Below, one piece after another: positions 32,243-40,742 of a stretch of 47,152 bases of DNA (position 1 is its first letter; each line of letters starts with the position of its first letter). The notes below the pieces were generated by a model. That model was not told the DNA's origin. It made no database searches and saw only the letters and a list, made by a program, of their open reading frames with translations. Position numbers and translations under genes: made by a program. Origin of the DNA: Bryobacterales bacterium (GTDB taxonomy: Bacteria > Acidobacteriota > Terriglobia > Bryobacterales > UBA6623); the NCBI GenBank assembly GCA_028819575.1, contig JAPPLB010000090.1:1-47152 (forward strand), given 5' to 3'.

Positions 32243-33703
32243 ATGGCCCGCTTTCGACCTCCCCGAGCGACTCGCGATCTCTTGCCCGCAGACGCGGCTT
32301 TGCGCAAGCACATTGAGAAGCAGTTCGCGCAGATAGCCGAGACCTACGGTTTTCAGCCCATCCAAACGCCTTCGTTCGAGAACGTCGAGCTGTTCGCCGC
32401 GCGTTCCGGGCCGGAAATCAAGAGCTCGATGCTGACGTTCCATTGCGATCACGAAGAGTTGGCTCTGCGCCCGGAAATGACGGCCCCAGTCTGCCGGCTC
32501 GTCTCCTCTGGGGCGCTCGATGATGCCCCGGCGCCGCACAAGCTCTACTATGTCGCGCCGTGCTTCCGGTATTGTCGCCCGGGGTCGGGTCGTTACCGCG
32601 AGTTCACACAGGCCGGCATCGAGTGCATCGGTGAGCCGGGATCTGATGCGGATGCGGAAGTCATCGCCGCGGTCTGCCGCTTTCTCGATGCCATCGGCAT
32701 CGCCGACCGGACCTTGCGCATCGGCAACATCGGCATCTTCGGTCAACTGCTGCGTGAGGACTTGGACCCCGAGGACCGTGCCATCGTCATTGGTCACCTC
32801 GACCGGCTGATGGGCATCCGTGAGCGTTGCCGGGCCCTTGCACAGTCAGACGACCCGCTCTTGTTCGATGCGTTGAAGATCGATCGTATGGACTTGGCGT
32901 CGTTACAGGCCCAGTCCGACTATTCCGGATCGGAACAGATCGAGTCCCGTCAGAATCTCGGCATGGTGGAGTTGGCGGAGATCATGCCAAGGGAAGCCGA
33001 GGCCACCTATCGCCGTCTATGGGACGTGCAGGATCTGGTTCCGAAACCGGCAGCGGACCTGTTGATCGACGTCTCCCGCTTGCAGGGTCCGTTGGCCCAA
33101 GTCGATCAAAAGGCCCGGGAGCTCTTGGACGGAACCGCCGCCACAGGTGCCCTGGATGAACTGCTGTCGGTGTGTCGGCGGGTCGAGCAGTACGGGCAGC
33201 ACGAGCCGGAAGTCGTCCTGGGGATTGCTCGGGGCTTCACGTTCTACACGAGCACTGTCTTCGAAGTCGCTTCTGCGAACGCCCACGGCATCCGGAAGTA
33301 CTGCGGCGGCGGCCGCTATGACCGCCTCATTGGTGAGTTCGGTGGACCCGACCTGGAAGCGACGGGCTGTGCCGTCCGCTTCGATTCGTTGATCGACGAA
33401 GTACGATCAAGAGAAGTCTGGTCGATGCCGCGCCCCTACGAGCTATTCCTACTCGCCGCATCCGACTCCGTCATGTCGGAAACGATCGGGCTCGCCGAAA
33501 CACTGCGGGCTCGAGGGCGCCGTGTCGGTCTTGCTGTCGGTTCGCAAATCCAACCTACTGCGGCGGATTGCGAGGCGCGCGGGACGGAACGAATAGGCTT
33601 GGTCTCGGGCAAGCCTCATGCAGAGATCGTCGTCAGTGATGGAAATTCTACCAGAGCCGTTCCCGCCGAGGCCGACGCCCTGGTGGTTGAGTTCGATCGA
33701 TGA
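32243..33703 (+). CDS. hisZ: ATP phosphoribosyltransferase regulatory subunit
   Basis: 486 residues from MARFRPPRATRDLLPADAAL, the class II synthetase-like start (R-x-TRD-x-LP). ELALRPEMTAPVCRL and CFRYCRPGSGRYREFTQAG are the motif 2 region in its HisZ form (LRPEMT rather than LRPEGT). GIARGFTFYTSTVFEV and KYCGGGRYDRLIGEFGG are the HisA motifs. HisZ has lost tRNA charging and activates the short HisG in the first step of histidine synthesis. This protein is longer than most HisZ (about 390-420): it keeps a C-terminal anticodon-binding-like domain (YELFLLAASDSVMSETIGLA). A second histidyl-tRNA synthetase is the alternative, but the adjacent hisG supports HisZ. Confidence 0.85.
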   Translation: MARFRPPRATRDLLPADAALRKHIEKQFAQIAETYGFQPIQTPSFENVELFAARSGPEIKSSMLTFHCDHEELALRPEMTAPVCRLVSSGALDDAPAPHKLYYVAPCFRYCRPGSGRYREFTQAGIECIGEPGSDADAEVIAAVCRFLDAIGIADRTLRIGNIGIFGQLLREDLDPEDRAIVIGHLDRLMGIRERCRALAQSDDPLLFDALKIDRMDLASLQAQSDYSGSEQIESRQNLGMVELAEIMPREAEATYRRLWDVQDLVPKPAADLLIDVSRLQGPLAQVDQKARELLDGTAATGALDELLSVCRRVEQYGQHEPEVVLGIARGFTFYTSTVFEVASANAHGIRKYCGGGRYDRLIGEFGGPDLEATGCAVRFDSLIDEVRSREVWSMPRPYELFLLAASDSVMSETIGLAETLRARGRRVGLAVGSQIQPTAADCEARGTERIGLVSGKPHAEIVVSDGNSTRAVPAEADALVVEFDR

Positions 33704-33764
33704 ATCCTCGTTGATCCCGAACAAGCCGGCTCGAAGGCTGCGGGCATTACAGTAAGGTGAACCC

Positions 33765-34541
33765 ATGACTCACGTCCGTTTCGCCATCCCGAAGGGCAGC
33801 CTCGAGAAAAAGGCGGCCGACTTCCTCGATCGCGCTAACATGCGCCCTACGGGCTACGCAGAGGGTAGCCGCAGCTACCGGCCCGAGCTTGACATCCCAG
33901 GTCTCACCGTGAAGGTGTTGCGGCCTCAGGAAATCCCGTACATGATTGCGGCCGGTTTCTACGACATGGGAATCTCGGGCATCGACTGGTATCGGGAGAG
34001 CGAATGCGAGTCGAATGTCGAGGACGTGCTTGATCTCGGGTTCGGCCGGGTTGACATCGTTTTGGCCGTCCCCGGCAAGTGGGCAGACGTCCAATCGACA
34101 GCAGCCCTCTTCCACAAATTCGTCGACTCGACGGGGACTCATCCCCTGCGCATCTGGACGGAGTATCTGAACCTCACTGCATCGCTGATCCGACAGCACA
34201 CCGATCTCGAGCCTTCGTTGTACAGCCCATACGCCCGGCTGCACGTGGAGCGCCGCAGCTCGTCGCCGGTCGCGATCTTCCACTCCTTCGGGGCCACCGA
34301 ATCGAAACCGCCCGAGGACGGCGACGCCATCGTCGATAACACCGAAACAGGCCGCACGCTGCGCGCCAACGGACTCAAGATCATTGAGAAAGTATTGCCC
34401 AACTCCACAGCGCGGCTACTGGTGAATCGCCGCTCTCTGCGGAATCACGACAAGCAGAGCATCATTCGGGAGGTCATCGACGGACTGTCCGCTGCTGCCC
34501 CCACCCGCAGCGAAACCGAGCCGGTCTTCGGTCACATATGA
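33765..34541 (+). CDS. hisG: ATP phosphoribosyltransferase, short form
   Basis: 258 residues: VRFAIPKGSLEKKAADFLD at the N-terminus, then SYRPELDIPGLTVKVLRPQEIPYMI, DMGISGIDWYRE and VDIVLAVPG. The PRPP signature region is DAIVDNTETGRTLRANGLK at about 188-206. HisG joins ATP and PRPP in the first, regulated step of histidine synthesis. The C-terminal ACT-like regulatory domain of the long form is absent. The short form needs HisZ, which is the gene 61 bp upstream. The two genes probably form an operon ending at the hairpin at 34721-34762. Confidence 0.95.
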   Translation: MTHVRFAIPKGSLEKKAADFLDRANMRPTGYAEGSRSYRPELDIPGLTVKVLRPQEIPYMIAAGFYDMGISGIDWYRESECESNVEDVLDLGFGRVDIVLAVPGKWADVQSTAALFHKFVDSTGTHPLRIWTEYLNLTASLIRQHTDLEPSLYSPYARLHVERRSSSPVAIFHSFGATESKPPEDGDAIVDNTETGRTLRANGLKIIEKVLPNSTARLLVNRRSLRNHDKQSIIREVIDGLSAAAPTRSETEPVFGHI

Positions 34542-34995
34542 CCTGAAACATTCTTCCGCTCAAGCGGCATTGCAGTCCGGGGAACACGCTCTTCCCCAAG
34601 GCCTTGGCATTGCGGCTCGCCGCGTCACGTGGCCGCGGGGCCCCTCGTGTCAGCCGTCGGGTTGCTTCAAGTCAAGTTCAAATGTCGGGAGGTGTGGTGA
34701 AAAACTTGCCCTGAACGCAACGACGGCGCGGAACTCAATGCCCCGCGCCGTCGATCTCTTTTGGGTTCGCAAGGAGAAGCAACTGGCAGTGCTTAGTCGA
34801 TTCTTTTCCTCTACTGTTAGACTAGACGTACGAGAAGCCCGTTTTTTCGTCAGCCCCGAAAAAAAAACGGATATATACAGCAAGTCATTGAAATGTAAGG
34901 ACTTGACGGATCGCCACGTACTGCGTTCGGGGCGCAACTCAAGCCCGTCCGACTTTTTCCGGCGGCGGGGCGTCGTAATGGTGTAGGAGCCGGCA
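34542..34995. other. Intergenic stretch with two hairpins
   Basis: 454 bp. It contains the hisG terminator (34721-34762) and a second inverted repeat at 34839-34870: CCGTTTTTTCG pairs with CGAAAAAAAAACGG around a short loop. The latter may be a terminator read on either strand or part of the sigma-factor gene's control region. An open frame of 138 codons (34570-34986) crosses both hairpins and lacks family resemblance; it is left out. Sequence before the sigma gene is AT-richer than average. Confidence 0.6.
34721..34762 (+). terminator. Rho-independent terminator of hisZ-hisG
   Basis: CGACGGCGCGG and CCGCGCCGTCG form a perfect 11-bp stem around an 11-nt loop, followed by ATCTCTTTT. It lies 180 bp after hisG. 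Confidence 0.72.
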
Positions 34996-35574
34996 TTGAT
35001 CTTTCGGGAGGTCGAGGACCGCGACCTGATTCTGCGCGCTCGCGAGGGCGATGTGGACAGTTTCAACATTCTCGTATCTCGTTGGGAGAAAAAGGTTTAC
35101 AACTACATTTTGCGAGCCGTTCGTGACCGGGAAGACGCTATGGATTTATGCCAGGAGACGTTCCTGAAGAGCTATCGGAGCCTCGGGAGCTTGCAGGATC
35201 CGGCACGGTTTCCGCAGTGGTTGTTTCGGATCGCTCACAACGAGAGTGTCTCGCTGTTCCGCAAGCGCCGCTTTGAAAGCGACGAGGAGGTTCCCGAGCG
35301 GGGGACTGGCGGGCCGGTCGGAATCGCGGGAACGCGGATTCAGCATCTCGACCTCGGATTGGCCGTTGAGAAGGCGCTCGCAAGCCTCTCGCCGGAGCAG
35401 CGGGAAGTCGTGATCTTGAAGATCTACTACGGTTTCAAGTTCGATGAGATTGCCGAAATCGTGACAAGCCCGGCTTCGACCGTGAAATCCAGACTGTACA
35501 CGGCGCTGGAAGTTTTGAAGGATGTCTTGGCCCCGGTGGCGCGGCCACATGGGGTGGAGGTGCGGGAGGTGTAA
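34996..35574 (+). CDS. ECF-type RNA polymerase sigma factor
   Basis: 192 residues. The start is TTG at 34996 (TTG ATC TTT CGG), with AGGAG at 34985-34989; no ATG fits. Region 2 reads ILRAREGDVDSFNILVSRWE and DAMDLCQETFLKSYRSLGSL; region 4 reads LSPEQREVVILKIYYGFKFD and STVKSRLYTALEVLKDVL. There is no region 3. It directs RNA polymerase to a small set of promoters. The next gene encodes its likely anti-sigma factor, 3 bp downstream. Its use of a rare TTG start may keep expression low. The secretion operon begins 1.3 kb downstream and is a possible target; this is inference. Confidence 0.92.
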   Translation: MIFREVEDRDLILRAREGDVDSFNILVSRWEKKVYNYILRAVRDREDAMDLCQETFLKSYRSLGSLQDPARFPQWLFRIAHNESVSLFRKRRFESDEEVPERGTGGPVGIAGTRIQHLDLGLAVEKALASLSPEQREVVILKIYYGFKFDEIAEIVTSPASTVKSRLYTALEVLKDVLAPVARPHGVEVREV

Positions 35575-35577
35575 ATC

Positions 35578-36228
35578 ATGTCGCAGGCGCCCCATGATCT
35601 GAGGGACTATCTGTTCGACGAGTTGAGATCGGACGAGCGATTGGAGGTAGAAGCCTATCTGCGCACTTCTGCGGAAGCGCGCGAAGAACTGGATCGGCTT
35701 CGAACTACACAGCAGGCATTACGCAGCGTGCCCGACGAAGAGATGCCGAGACGCATCGGTTTTATTTCGGACAAGGTGTTTGAGCCATCGCGCGCCCGTC
35801 GTTGGTGGCTCGGCTTTTGGGACGCCGCCCCGCGCTTCGGTTTCAGCATGGCGGCCGTGCTGTTGGTCCTGTTCGCGGGGATGTGGGCGGTGCAGCCGAG
35901 CATCACGTCTGACTCCGACGGTTGGCGCATTGCCCTAGGGGGAGCGTCCACACCCCTGACCGATGCGGCCCGCTCAATATCCGCAGCGGACGAGGACCGG
36001 ATTGAACAGTTGGTGCGGCGGATCGCGGCGGAACAGAGTGAGCTTCAAACTGCCGACTTGACCGCCGTGTTCGAGGAGCAACTGCGGAAGGAATCCGCGG
36101 CACGCAAGGCCCAGGTGGACGACGTTTTCCGAAGATCGGAAGAAGCCTACCTGATTCTCTACAGCGAGCAGGAGAAGCTCGAACGCGAGTTGCTCGGCGG
36201 CTTCACGCTTGCCTCGGCGGAGCGATGA
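35578..36228 (+). CDS. Putative anti-sigma factor, one TM helix
   Basis: 216 residues. The N-terminus HDLRDYLFDELRSDERLEVEAYLRTSAEAREELDRL follows the layout of zinc-finger anti-sigma domains but has no cysteines, so it would be a zinc-free version. A membrane helix lies at about 87-107 (GFSMAAVLLVLFAGMWAV), followed by a periplasmic helical part with AADEDRIEQLVRRIAAEQ. It begins 3 bp after the sigma gene and overlaps the next gene by 4 bp, which supports a single functional unit. It would hold the sigma factor at the membrane until a signal arrives. No protease-cleavage motif is evident. Confidence 0.75.
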   Translation: MSQAPHDLRDYLFDELRSDERLEVEAYLRTSAEAREELDRLRTTQQALRSVPDEEMPRRIGFISDKVFEPSRARRWWLGFWDAAPRFGFSMAAVLLVLFAGMWAVQPSITSDSDGWRIALGGASTPLTDAARSISAADEDRIEQLVRRIAAEQSELQTADLTAVFEEQLRKESAARKAQVDDVFRRSEEAYLILYSEQEKLERELLGGFTLASAER

Positions 36229-36797
36229 TCATGCCGAATCGGAAATGGCTGTCCATCGCATTGTTGCCGGTCATGGGATGTCCGCTTCTCGCCGAGCCGC
36301 CGGCCGCGGAAGACTCCTTGCACCGCGAACTGGCGGCTGCTGAAAGGTCCATTGATGGCCGCTTCGACAACATCAGCGCGATGACGGGCTCCAAGCCGAT
36401 GCCGCTGAGGGGCGTGACACGGGGTGGATATTTGAAGGGCTTTGGCGCTGTGTTCACTCTGCAGGTCAGTCTTGTGCCGGTGTCGAATCTGAGTCCGTTC
36501 CTCCGGCCGACCGAGGAAGACAAGACGCAGCTCAATCTCAGCAAACGCCAGCGCGTGGAGGACCTGCAAATCCGTGCGAGAACGGTCCTCGTGGAAGAGG
36601 GCGCGCGGCTTACGAGGGTTCCCGTCAAGGAGAAGGTGGCTCTGATCATCTCTTTGTTCCACTACTCCTGGGAAGATGTCACGGGACTGCCTTCGCAACT
36701 TGTCATGCAGGCCCGGCGGCAGGTCCTGATCGACCGTCAAGCCGGGCGGATTGATCTGCCGACGTTGAAGAGCCATCTGGAAGTGACCTACTTCTAG
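36225..36797 (+). CDS. Secreted protein of unknown function linked to sigma/anti-sigma
   Basis: 190 residues with a signal peptide-like start (KWLSIALLPVMGCPLLAEP; the Cys at about 19 could also be a lipobox). The conserved-looking part is RGGYLKGFGAVFTLQVSLVP at about 66-85, then VKEKVALIISLFHYSWEDVTGLPSQLVMQA. I recall similar proteins following ECF sigma and anti-sigma genes in Acidobacteria, but no function. It overlaps the anti-sigma gene by 4 bp (ATGATC), so it is probably part of the same sensing unit, perhaps as the periplasmic signal protein. Confidence 0.7.
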   Translation: MIMPNRKWLSIALLPVMGCPLLAEPPAAEDSLHRELAAAERSIDGRFDNISAMTGSKPMPLRGVTRGGYLKGFGAVFTLQVSLVPVSNLSPFLRPTEEDKTQLNLSKRQRVEDLQIRARTVLVEEGARLTRVPVKEKVALIISLFHYSWEDVTGLPSQLVMQARRQVLIDRQAGRIDLPTLKSHLEVTYF

Positions 36798-36903
36798 CCT
36801 GCAGTCGCAAGAGCGGGAAGCATCAGATGTTTGTGCGTAGCGTATGCCGCAACGAACGGCGAGGCGATCATGCTGACATGGCGTAGCCCGGAGGGTGGTC
36901 TGG

Positions 36904-38550
36904 ATGGCTGTCCGTCTCGGTGAACTGCTGATCCGCAAAGGCCTGCTCGACGCCGACGATCTGGAGCAGGCGCTCGAGCTCCAAAGGGAACGCGGCGACA
37001 AGATCGGCAAGATCCTCGTCGATCTCGGGTTCGTCAATCCTCGTGACGTCCTGGCCACTCTTTCCGAGCAGCTTCAGATTCCTCTACTGGCGGCGGATGA
37101 CTTCCCGCCCGTTCTCCCCGAGGTCGAGCGGATCACGCCGAAGTACATGCGGCAGTTCCTGTTTCTGCCGATTCATGTCGACGACACCAAGCTCACCGTG
37201 GCGATGGCGGATCCGCTGGACTTCGAGACGATAGCGACGCTGCGTCAGTTCAGCGGACTCAATGTCAAGGGCGTTCTGGCCGCCGAGCAGGAGATCCTCG
37301 ACGCAATCGACAGGTATTTCGGCGAGCAGGAGCGGGAAGGCGAAAGCGAATTCGGCGCCGGGGACGACTCCGATGCGGCCCAGATCGAGCACCTGCGTGA
37401 CATGGCGAGTGAGGCGCCGGTCATCCGCCTTGTCAACGGCATGATCTCACGGGCGCTCGAGTTGCGAGCGAGCGATATCCACCTGGAACCCTTCGAGAAG
37501 GATTTCCGGGTTCGCTTCCGCGTTGACGGCGTATTGCATGACCAGGAGGCGCCTCAGCGTGACTTGCGCGCGGCCGTAATTTCGCGCATCAAGCTGATGG
37601 CGCGTCTCAACATCGCCGAACGGCGACTTCCGCAGGACGGGCGCATCAAGATCAAGGCTCTCGGCCACGAAGTCGACCTGCGGGTCTCGACACTACCGAT
37701 GCTCTATGGCGAGAGCGTCGTGATGCGCCTGCTGGATCGCAGCGCCAGTGACTTCTACGACCTGGACAAGTTGGGCTTTGACGATCTCATGCTTCACCGC
37801 ATGGAGCACTTCACGAAGCTGCCGCACGGCATTTTCCTGGTGACCGGACCGACGGGCAGCGGGAAGTCAACGACCCTCTATTCAGCACTGAAACTCATCA
37901 ACGGACCGCAGAAGAAGATCATCACGATCGAAGATCCGGTTGAGTATCAGATGAACGGGATCAATCAGATTCACGTGAATCCACAGATTGGGCTGACGTT
38001 CTCGGCGGGGCTGCGGCATATCGTCCGCCAGGACCCGGACGTGATCATGGTCGGAGAGATCCGTGACCGGGAGACCGCCGACATGAGCATCCGCTCGGCG
38101 CTCACCGGACACTTCGTCTATTCGACTCTGCATACCAACGATGCGCCGAGTGCGATCACGCGCCTTACGGACATGGGTGTGGAGAATTACCTGCTGACGT
38201 CGTCGCTGGTCGCGGTGCTGGCGCAACGTTTGGTTCGCAAAATCTGCAGAAACTGCAAGACCGAAGACGGTCTTGTCGATACGCCGGGCGGCAAGCAAGT
38301 CCGAACGTGGCGGGGTACGGGTTGCGAACAGTGCATCGGCACGGGCTACAGTGGTCGCGTGGGCATCTTCGAACTGATGGAAATGAACGAAGAGATACGG
38401 AGTCTCATCATGCGCAACGAGGATGCATCGGTTCTCACCGACTCCGCGCGACGCAACGGTATGAGGAATCTTCGTGAAGACGGCTGGGAGAAGATCGCCT
38501 GCGGAGTCACGACGGTCGAGGAAGTTCTGCGGGTGACGCAGGAGTTTTAG
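36904..38550 (+). CDS. gspE: Type II secretion ATPase GspE
   Basis: 548 residues from MAVRLGELLIRKG. I chose the ATG at 36904 (GGAGGG 8 nt upstream) over the GTG at 36895. The N-terminal GspE-N domain (about 1-150) is followed by the ATPase: ASDIHLEPFEKDFRVRFRVDG, Walker A GPTGSGKST at 315-323, Asp box ITIEDPVEYQ and Walker B VIMVGEIRDRETADM. The zinc-binding tetracysteine motif is CRNC...GCEQC at about 450-475. It powers pseudopilus assembly at the cytoplasmic side of the inner membrane. First gene of the secretion operon. Its TAG stop is created jointly with MITE copy 5. Confidence 0.94.
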   Translation: MAVRLGELLIRKGLLDADDLEQALELQRERGDKIGKILVDLGFVNPRDVLATLSEQLQIPLLAADDFPPVLPEVERITPKYMRQFLFLPIHVDDTKLTVAMADPLDFETIATLRQFSGLNVKGVLAAEQEILDAIDRYFGEQEREGESEFGAGDDSDAAQIEHLRDMASEAPVIRLVNGMISRALELRASDIHLEPFEKDFRVRFRVDGVLHDQEAPQRDLRAAVISRIKLMARLNIAERRLPQDGRIKIKALGHEVDLRVSTLPMLYGESVVMRLLDRSASDFYDLDKLGFDDLMLHRMEHFTKLPHGIFLVTGPTGSGKSTTLYSALKLINGPQKKIITIEDPVEYQMNGINQIHVNPQIGLTFSAGLRHIVRQDPDVIMVGEIRDRETADMSIRSALTGHFVYSTLHTNDAPSAITRLTDMGVENYLLTSSLVAVLAQRLVRKICRNCKTEDGLVDTPGGKQVRTWRGTGCEQCIGTGYSGRVGIFELMEMNEEIRSLIMRNEDASVLTDSARRNGMRNLREDGWEKIACGVTTVEEVLRVTQEF

Positions 38551-38728
38551 CATGCCTTTCTCACCACGCGGCGAGGTGAAGTGCGTGAGAGGGCCGTCAG
38601 GACGAGGCGCGAGCCGCTTGGCGCGCGCAGGCGTACTTGAACAGTACGTTGAGCACGGCAAGCAAGCGCAACGAAGTCATGGCGGTCATACCGCGTGCTT
38701 CGACCGTCGGGTGGTGAGAAAGGCAGGT
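38550..38728 (+). mobile_element. MITE-like element, copy 5 (179 bp, at the gspE stop codon)
   Basis: Ends GCATGCCTTTCTCACCAC and GTGGTGAGAAAGGCAGGT, flanked by TA at 38548-38549 and 38729-38730. The gspE stop is TA from the target plus G, the first base of the element; the right TA is also followed by G, so the empty site also read TAG. The internal hairpin CGTACT-TGAAC-AGTACG is intact. About 266 bp separate the element's right end from gspF. Confidence 0.9.
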
Positions 38729-38994
38729 TAGGAGCGTGTCTCGGAATTCATGAATCGAAGTGGTCTGTTGCCGGCATCAGCAAGTAACGCAGTTCATGCG
38801 AGGAGCCGTTTGCGAACGAGAGATGCTGAAAGATGCCGGCAACCGGCCTCGAATACGGTTCGCGGGACGACATCGCCGAACCAGACTCAGACGTCGACCG
38901 GAACGGAGCCATGACCGTCGCCTTGGAAAGGCCGCCAAAGAAACCCCAGGCAGGTTAGCCGCAGTCCATTTCGCAACGCCAGAAACGAATCACG

Positions 38995-40203
38995 ATGTCA
39001 ACATTCTTCTACAGGGCTCTTGCGCCGGACGGCAAAGTTCAAACCGGGACTTTGGCGAGTGAAGACGGCCGGCTGGCGGCTCGGGAGCTGCAGCGGCAAG
39101 GGCTGACGCCGGTTTACGTCGGAACCTCCAAGCCGGCGAACTGGTCTTTCTCCCTGCCGAAGTGGGGAGGGAGGCGTTTGCAGGACGTCCTTCGTTTTAC
39201 CGAGGGAACGGCGACGCTGCTCAATGCGGGAGTGCCGATCGACCGCGGACTCTCGATCGTCGGCGAAATGACGGAACGTCCGGAATTTCGAACGATCGTC
39301 GGTGAGATATTGCGCTCGATTCGATCCGGCAAGTCTTTTGCGGAAAGCCTGGCCGAGCATGAGGAGTACTTCTCGGAACTCTACGTCAGCATGATTCGGG
39401 CAGGTGAAGTCAGCGGCAGCTTGGCGCTCGTGATGGATCGGCTCGCGGCCTTCGAGCGAGCTCGTGACGAGTTGCGCCGCTACATCATCTCGTCGCTGAC
39501 GTACCCGGCTCTGTTGATCCTTGTTGCGAGCGGCTCGATTTTCGTCATTCTGCGCTACGTCGTGCCGCGGTTCGCCGCGGCTTTTCAATCGTCGTCGATT
39601 GAGATGCCGTTGCCGATGCAGGTGCTGATGAATGTCAGCGAGGGCATCGGGACCTACGGCCTGCCAGGGATTCTGATCTTTCTCCTGGCGATGGTGGGGC
39701 TTCGGATTTACATCAAGAACCCGCAAGGCCGGCTCAAGTGGGACCGCTTGAAGCTGCGTGTTCCCTTGTTCGGAGAAGCGCTGCGAAAGGCCGATACGGC
39801 GCGTTTCGCGAGGGCGATGGCGACACTGATGGGTAACGGCGTGCCGCTTGTTCAGTCGCTGACGATTACTCGGGGCGTGCTCGGCAACCGCATCCTTGCC
39901 GGCGCTCTGGATGTGATCGGCCAAGGCGTCAAACGCGGTGAGGGGCTCTCGACGCCTTTCAAGAAAACAGGGGTGTTCCCGACGCTGGCGGGCCACCTGC
40001 TTACCGTGGGAGAGGAAACCGGTCATCTCGATCGGATGTTCGACCGGATGGCTGATATCTACGACAAGGACGCGCGCGAGGCGGTCAAGCGCTTCACGGC
40101 ATTGTTCGAGCCGATCGTCATCCTTATCATGGGAGTTGTCGTAGGCGCAATGATTCTCAGCATCATGCTGGCGATCACCAGCATCAATCAGATAGGGCTA
40201 TAG
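38995..40203 (+). CDS. gspF: Type II secretion inner-membrane platform protein GspF
   Basis: 402 residues, start MSTFFYRALAPDGKVQTG, typical for GspF. Two repeated T2SSF domains (about 65-190 and 270-390) with ITREVLGN-like phrases and GEETGHLDRMFDRMADIYD. Three membrane helices at about 165-190, 215-240 and 370-395 (VILIMGVVVGAMILSIMLA). It links the ATPase GspE to the pseudopilins. Separated from gspE by MITE copy 5 and 266 bp of apparently non-coding DNA; an internal promoter may be needed there. Confidence 0.95.
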   Translation: MSTFFYRALAPDGKVQTGTLASEDGRLAARELQRQGLTPVYVGTSKPANWSFSLPKWGGRRLQDVLRFTEGTATLLNAGVPIDRGLSIVGEMTERPEFRTIVGEILRSIRSGKSFAESLAEHEEYFSELYVSMIRAGEVSGSLALVMDRLAAFERARDELRRYIISSLTYPALLILVASGSIFVILRYVVPRFAAAFQSSSIEMPLPMQVLMNVSEGIGTYGLPGILIFLLAMVGLRIYIKNPQGRLKWDRLKLRVPLFGEALRKADTARFARAMATLMGNGVPLVQSLTITRGVLGNRILAGALDVIGQGVKRGEGLSTPFKKTGVFPTLAGHLLTVGEETGHLDRMFDRMADIYDKDAREAVKRFTALFEPIVILIMGVVVGAMILSIMLAITSINQIGL

Positions 40204-40205
40204 CC

Positions 40206-40625
40206 ATGGAAACCATCAAGCAGAAAGCAACACGGCGCCACGCCGGGAACGCGGGTATCACCTTGATCGAGATGCTCGTCGTCGTGACGATTATCGCTCT
40301 GTTTTCAGCGATTGCCTATCAACGCCTGACGCCTGCTCTCGAGCAGGGACGCCGCACTGCGGCTAAAACACAGATCGAGAACCTGGAAGCGGCATTGCAA
40401 CGCTTCAATATCGACTATGCGCGCTTCCCTACCGAGGAAGAAGGTTTGGAGGCCCTGCGGCCTTACCTTTCGCAGGAGATTCCGATGGACCCATGGCAGC
40501 GCCCCTACATCTACCGTTATCCCGGCGAACATGGCCCCGAGCCCGACGTGATGTCCTACGGAGCTGACGGTGAGGAAGGCGGAGAGGGTCCCAACGAAGA
40601 TGTAGTCAGTTGGCGTGCGATTTAG
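40206..40625 (+). CDS. gspG: Major pseudopilin GspG
   Basis: 139 residues. The prepilin peptidase site is AG|ITLIEM, cut after Gly17, with Glu at position +5 (Glu22) and a hydrophobic helix (VVVTIIALFSAIA). The C-terminal part has the GspG hallmarks TEEEGLEALRPY, PMDPWQRPYIYRYPGEHG and DVMSYGADGEEGG, the last forming the calcium-binding loop. It is the main subunit of the pseudopilus. It starts 2 bp after gspF. Two hairpins and MITE copy 6 separate it from gspH. Confidence 0.96.
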   Translation: METIKQKATRRHAGNAGITLIEMLVVVTIIALFSAIAYQRLTPALEQGRRTAAKTQIENLEAALQRFNIDYARFPTEEEGLEALRPYLSQEIPMDPWQRPYIYRYPGEHGPEPDVMSYGADGEEGGEGPNEDVVSWRAI

Positions 40626-40645
40626 GCCGGACTACCTGCAAGACG

Positions 40646-40698
40646 CGGCAGGAGCGACCTGCCGCCCGGCCCGTCCGAAAGCCGGGCGCTCCCGTCTT
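40646..40698 (+). terminator. Tandem hairpins between gspG and gspH
   Basis: CGGCAGG-AGCGA-CCTGCCG (40646-40664) is directly followed by CCCGGC and GCCGGG around a 10-nt loop (40665-40686), then CGCTCCCGTCTTTTC. It could reduce transcription past gspG, matching the high need for the major pseudopilin, or protect the 3' end. The T-run is short. Confidence 0.5.
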
Positions 40699-40742
40699 TT
40701 CAGAGTTGAATAGCGTCTTACCTGCTGAGGGTCAGTGTCCCA

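Noticed and set aside
34570-34986. 138-codon frame between hisG and the sigma gene
   Set aside because: It crosses a perfect terminator stem and an A/T hairpin, lacks a family and has low-complexity content.
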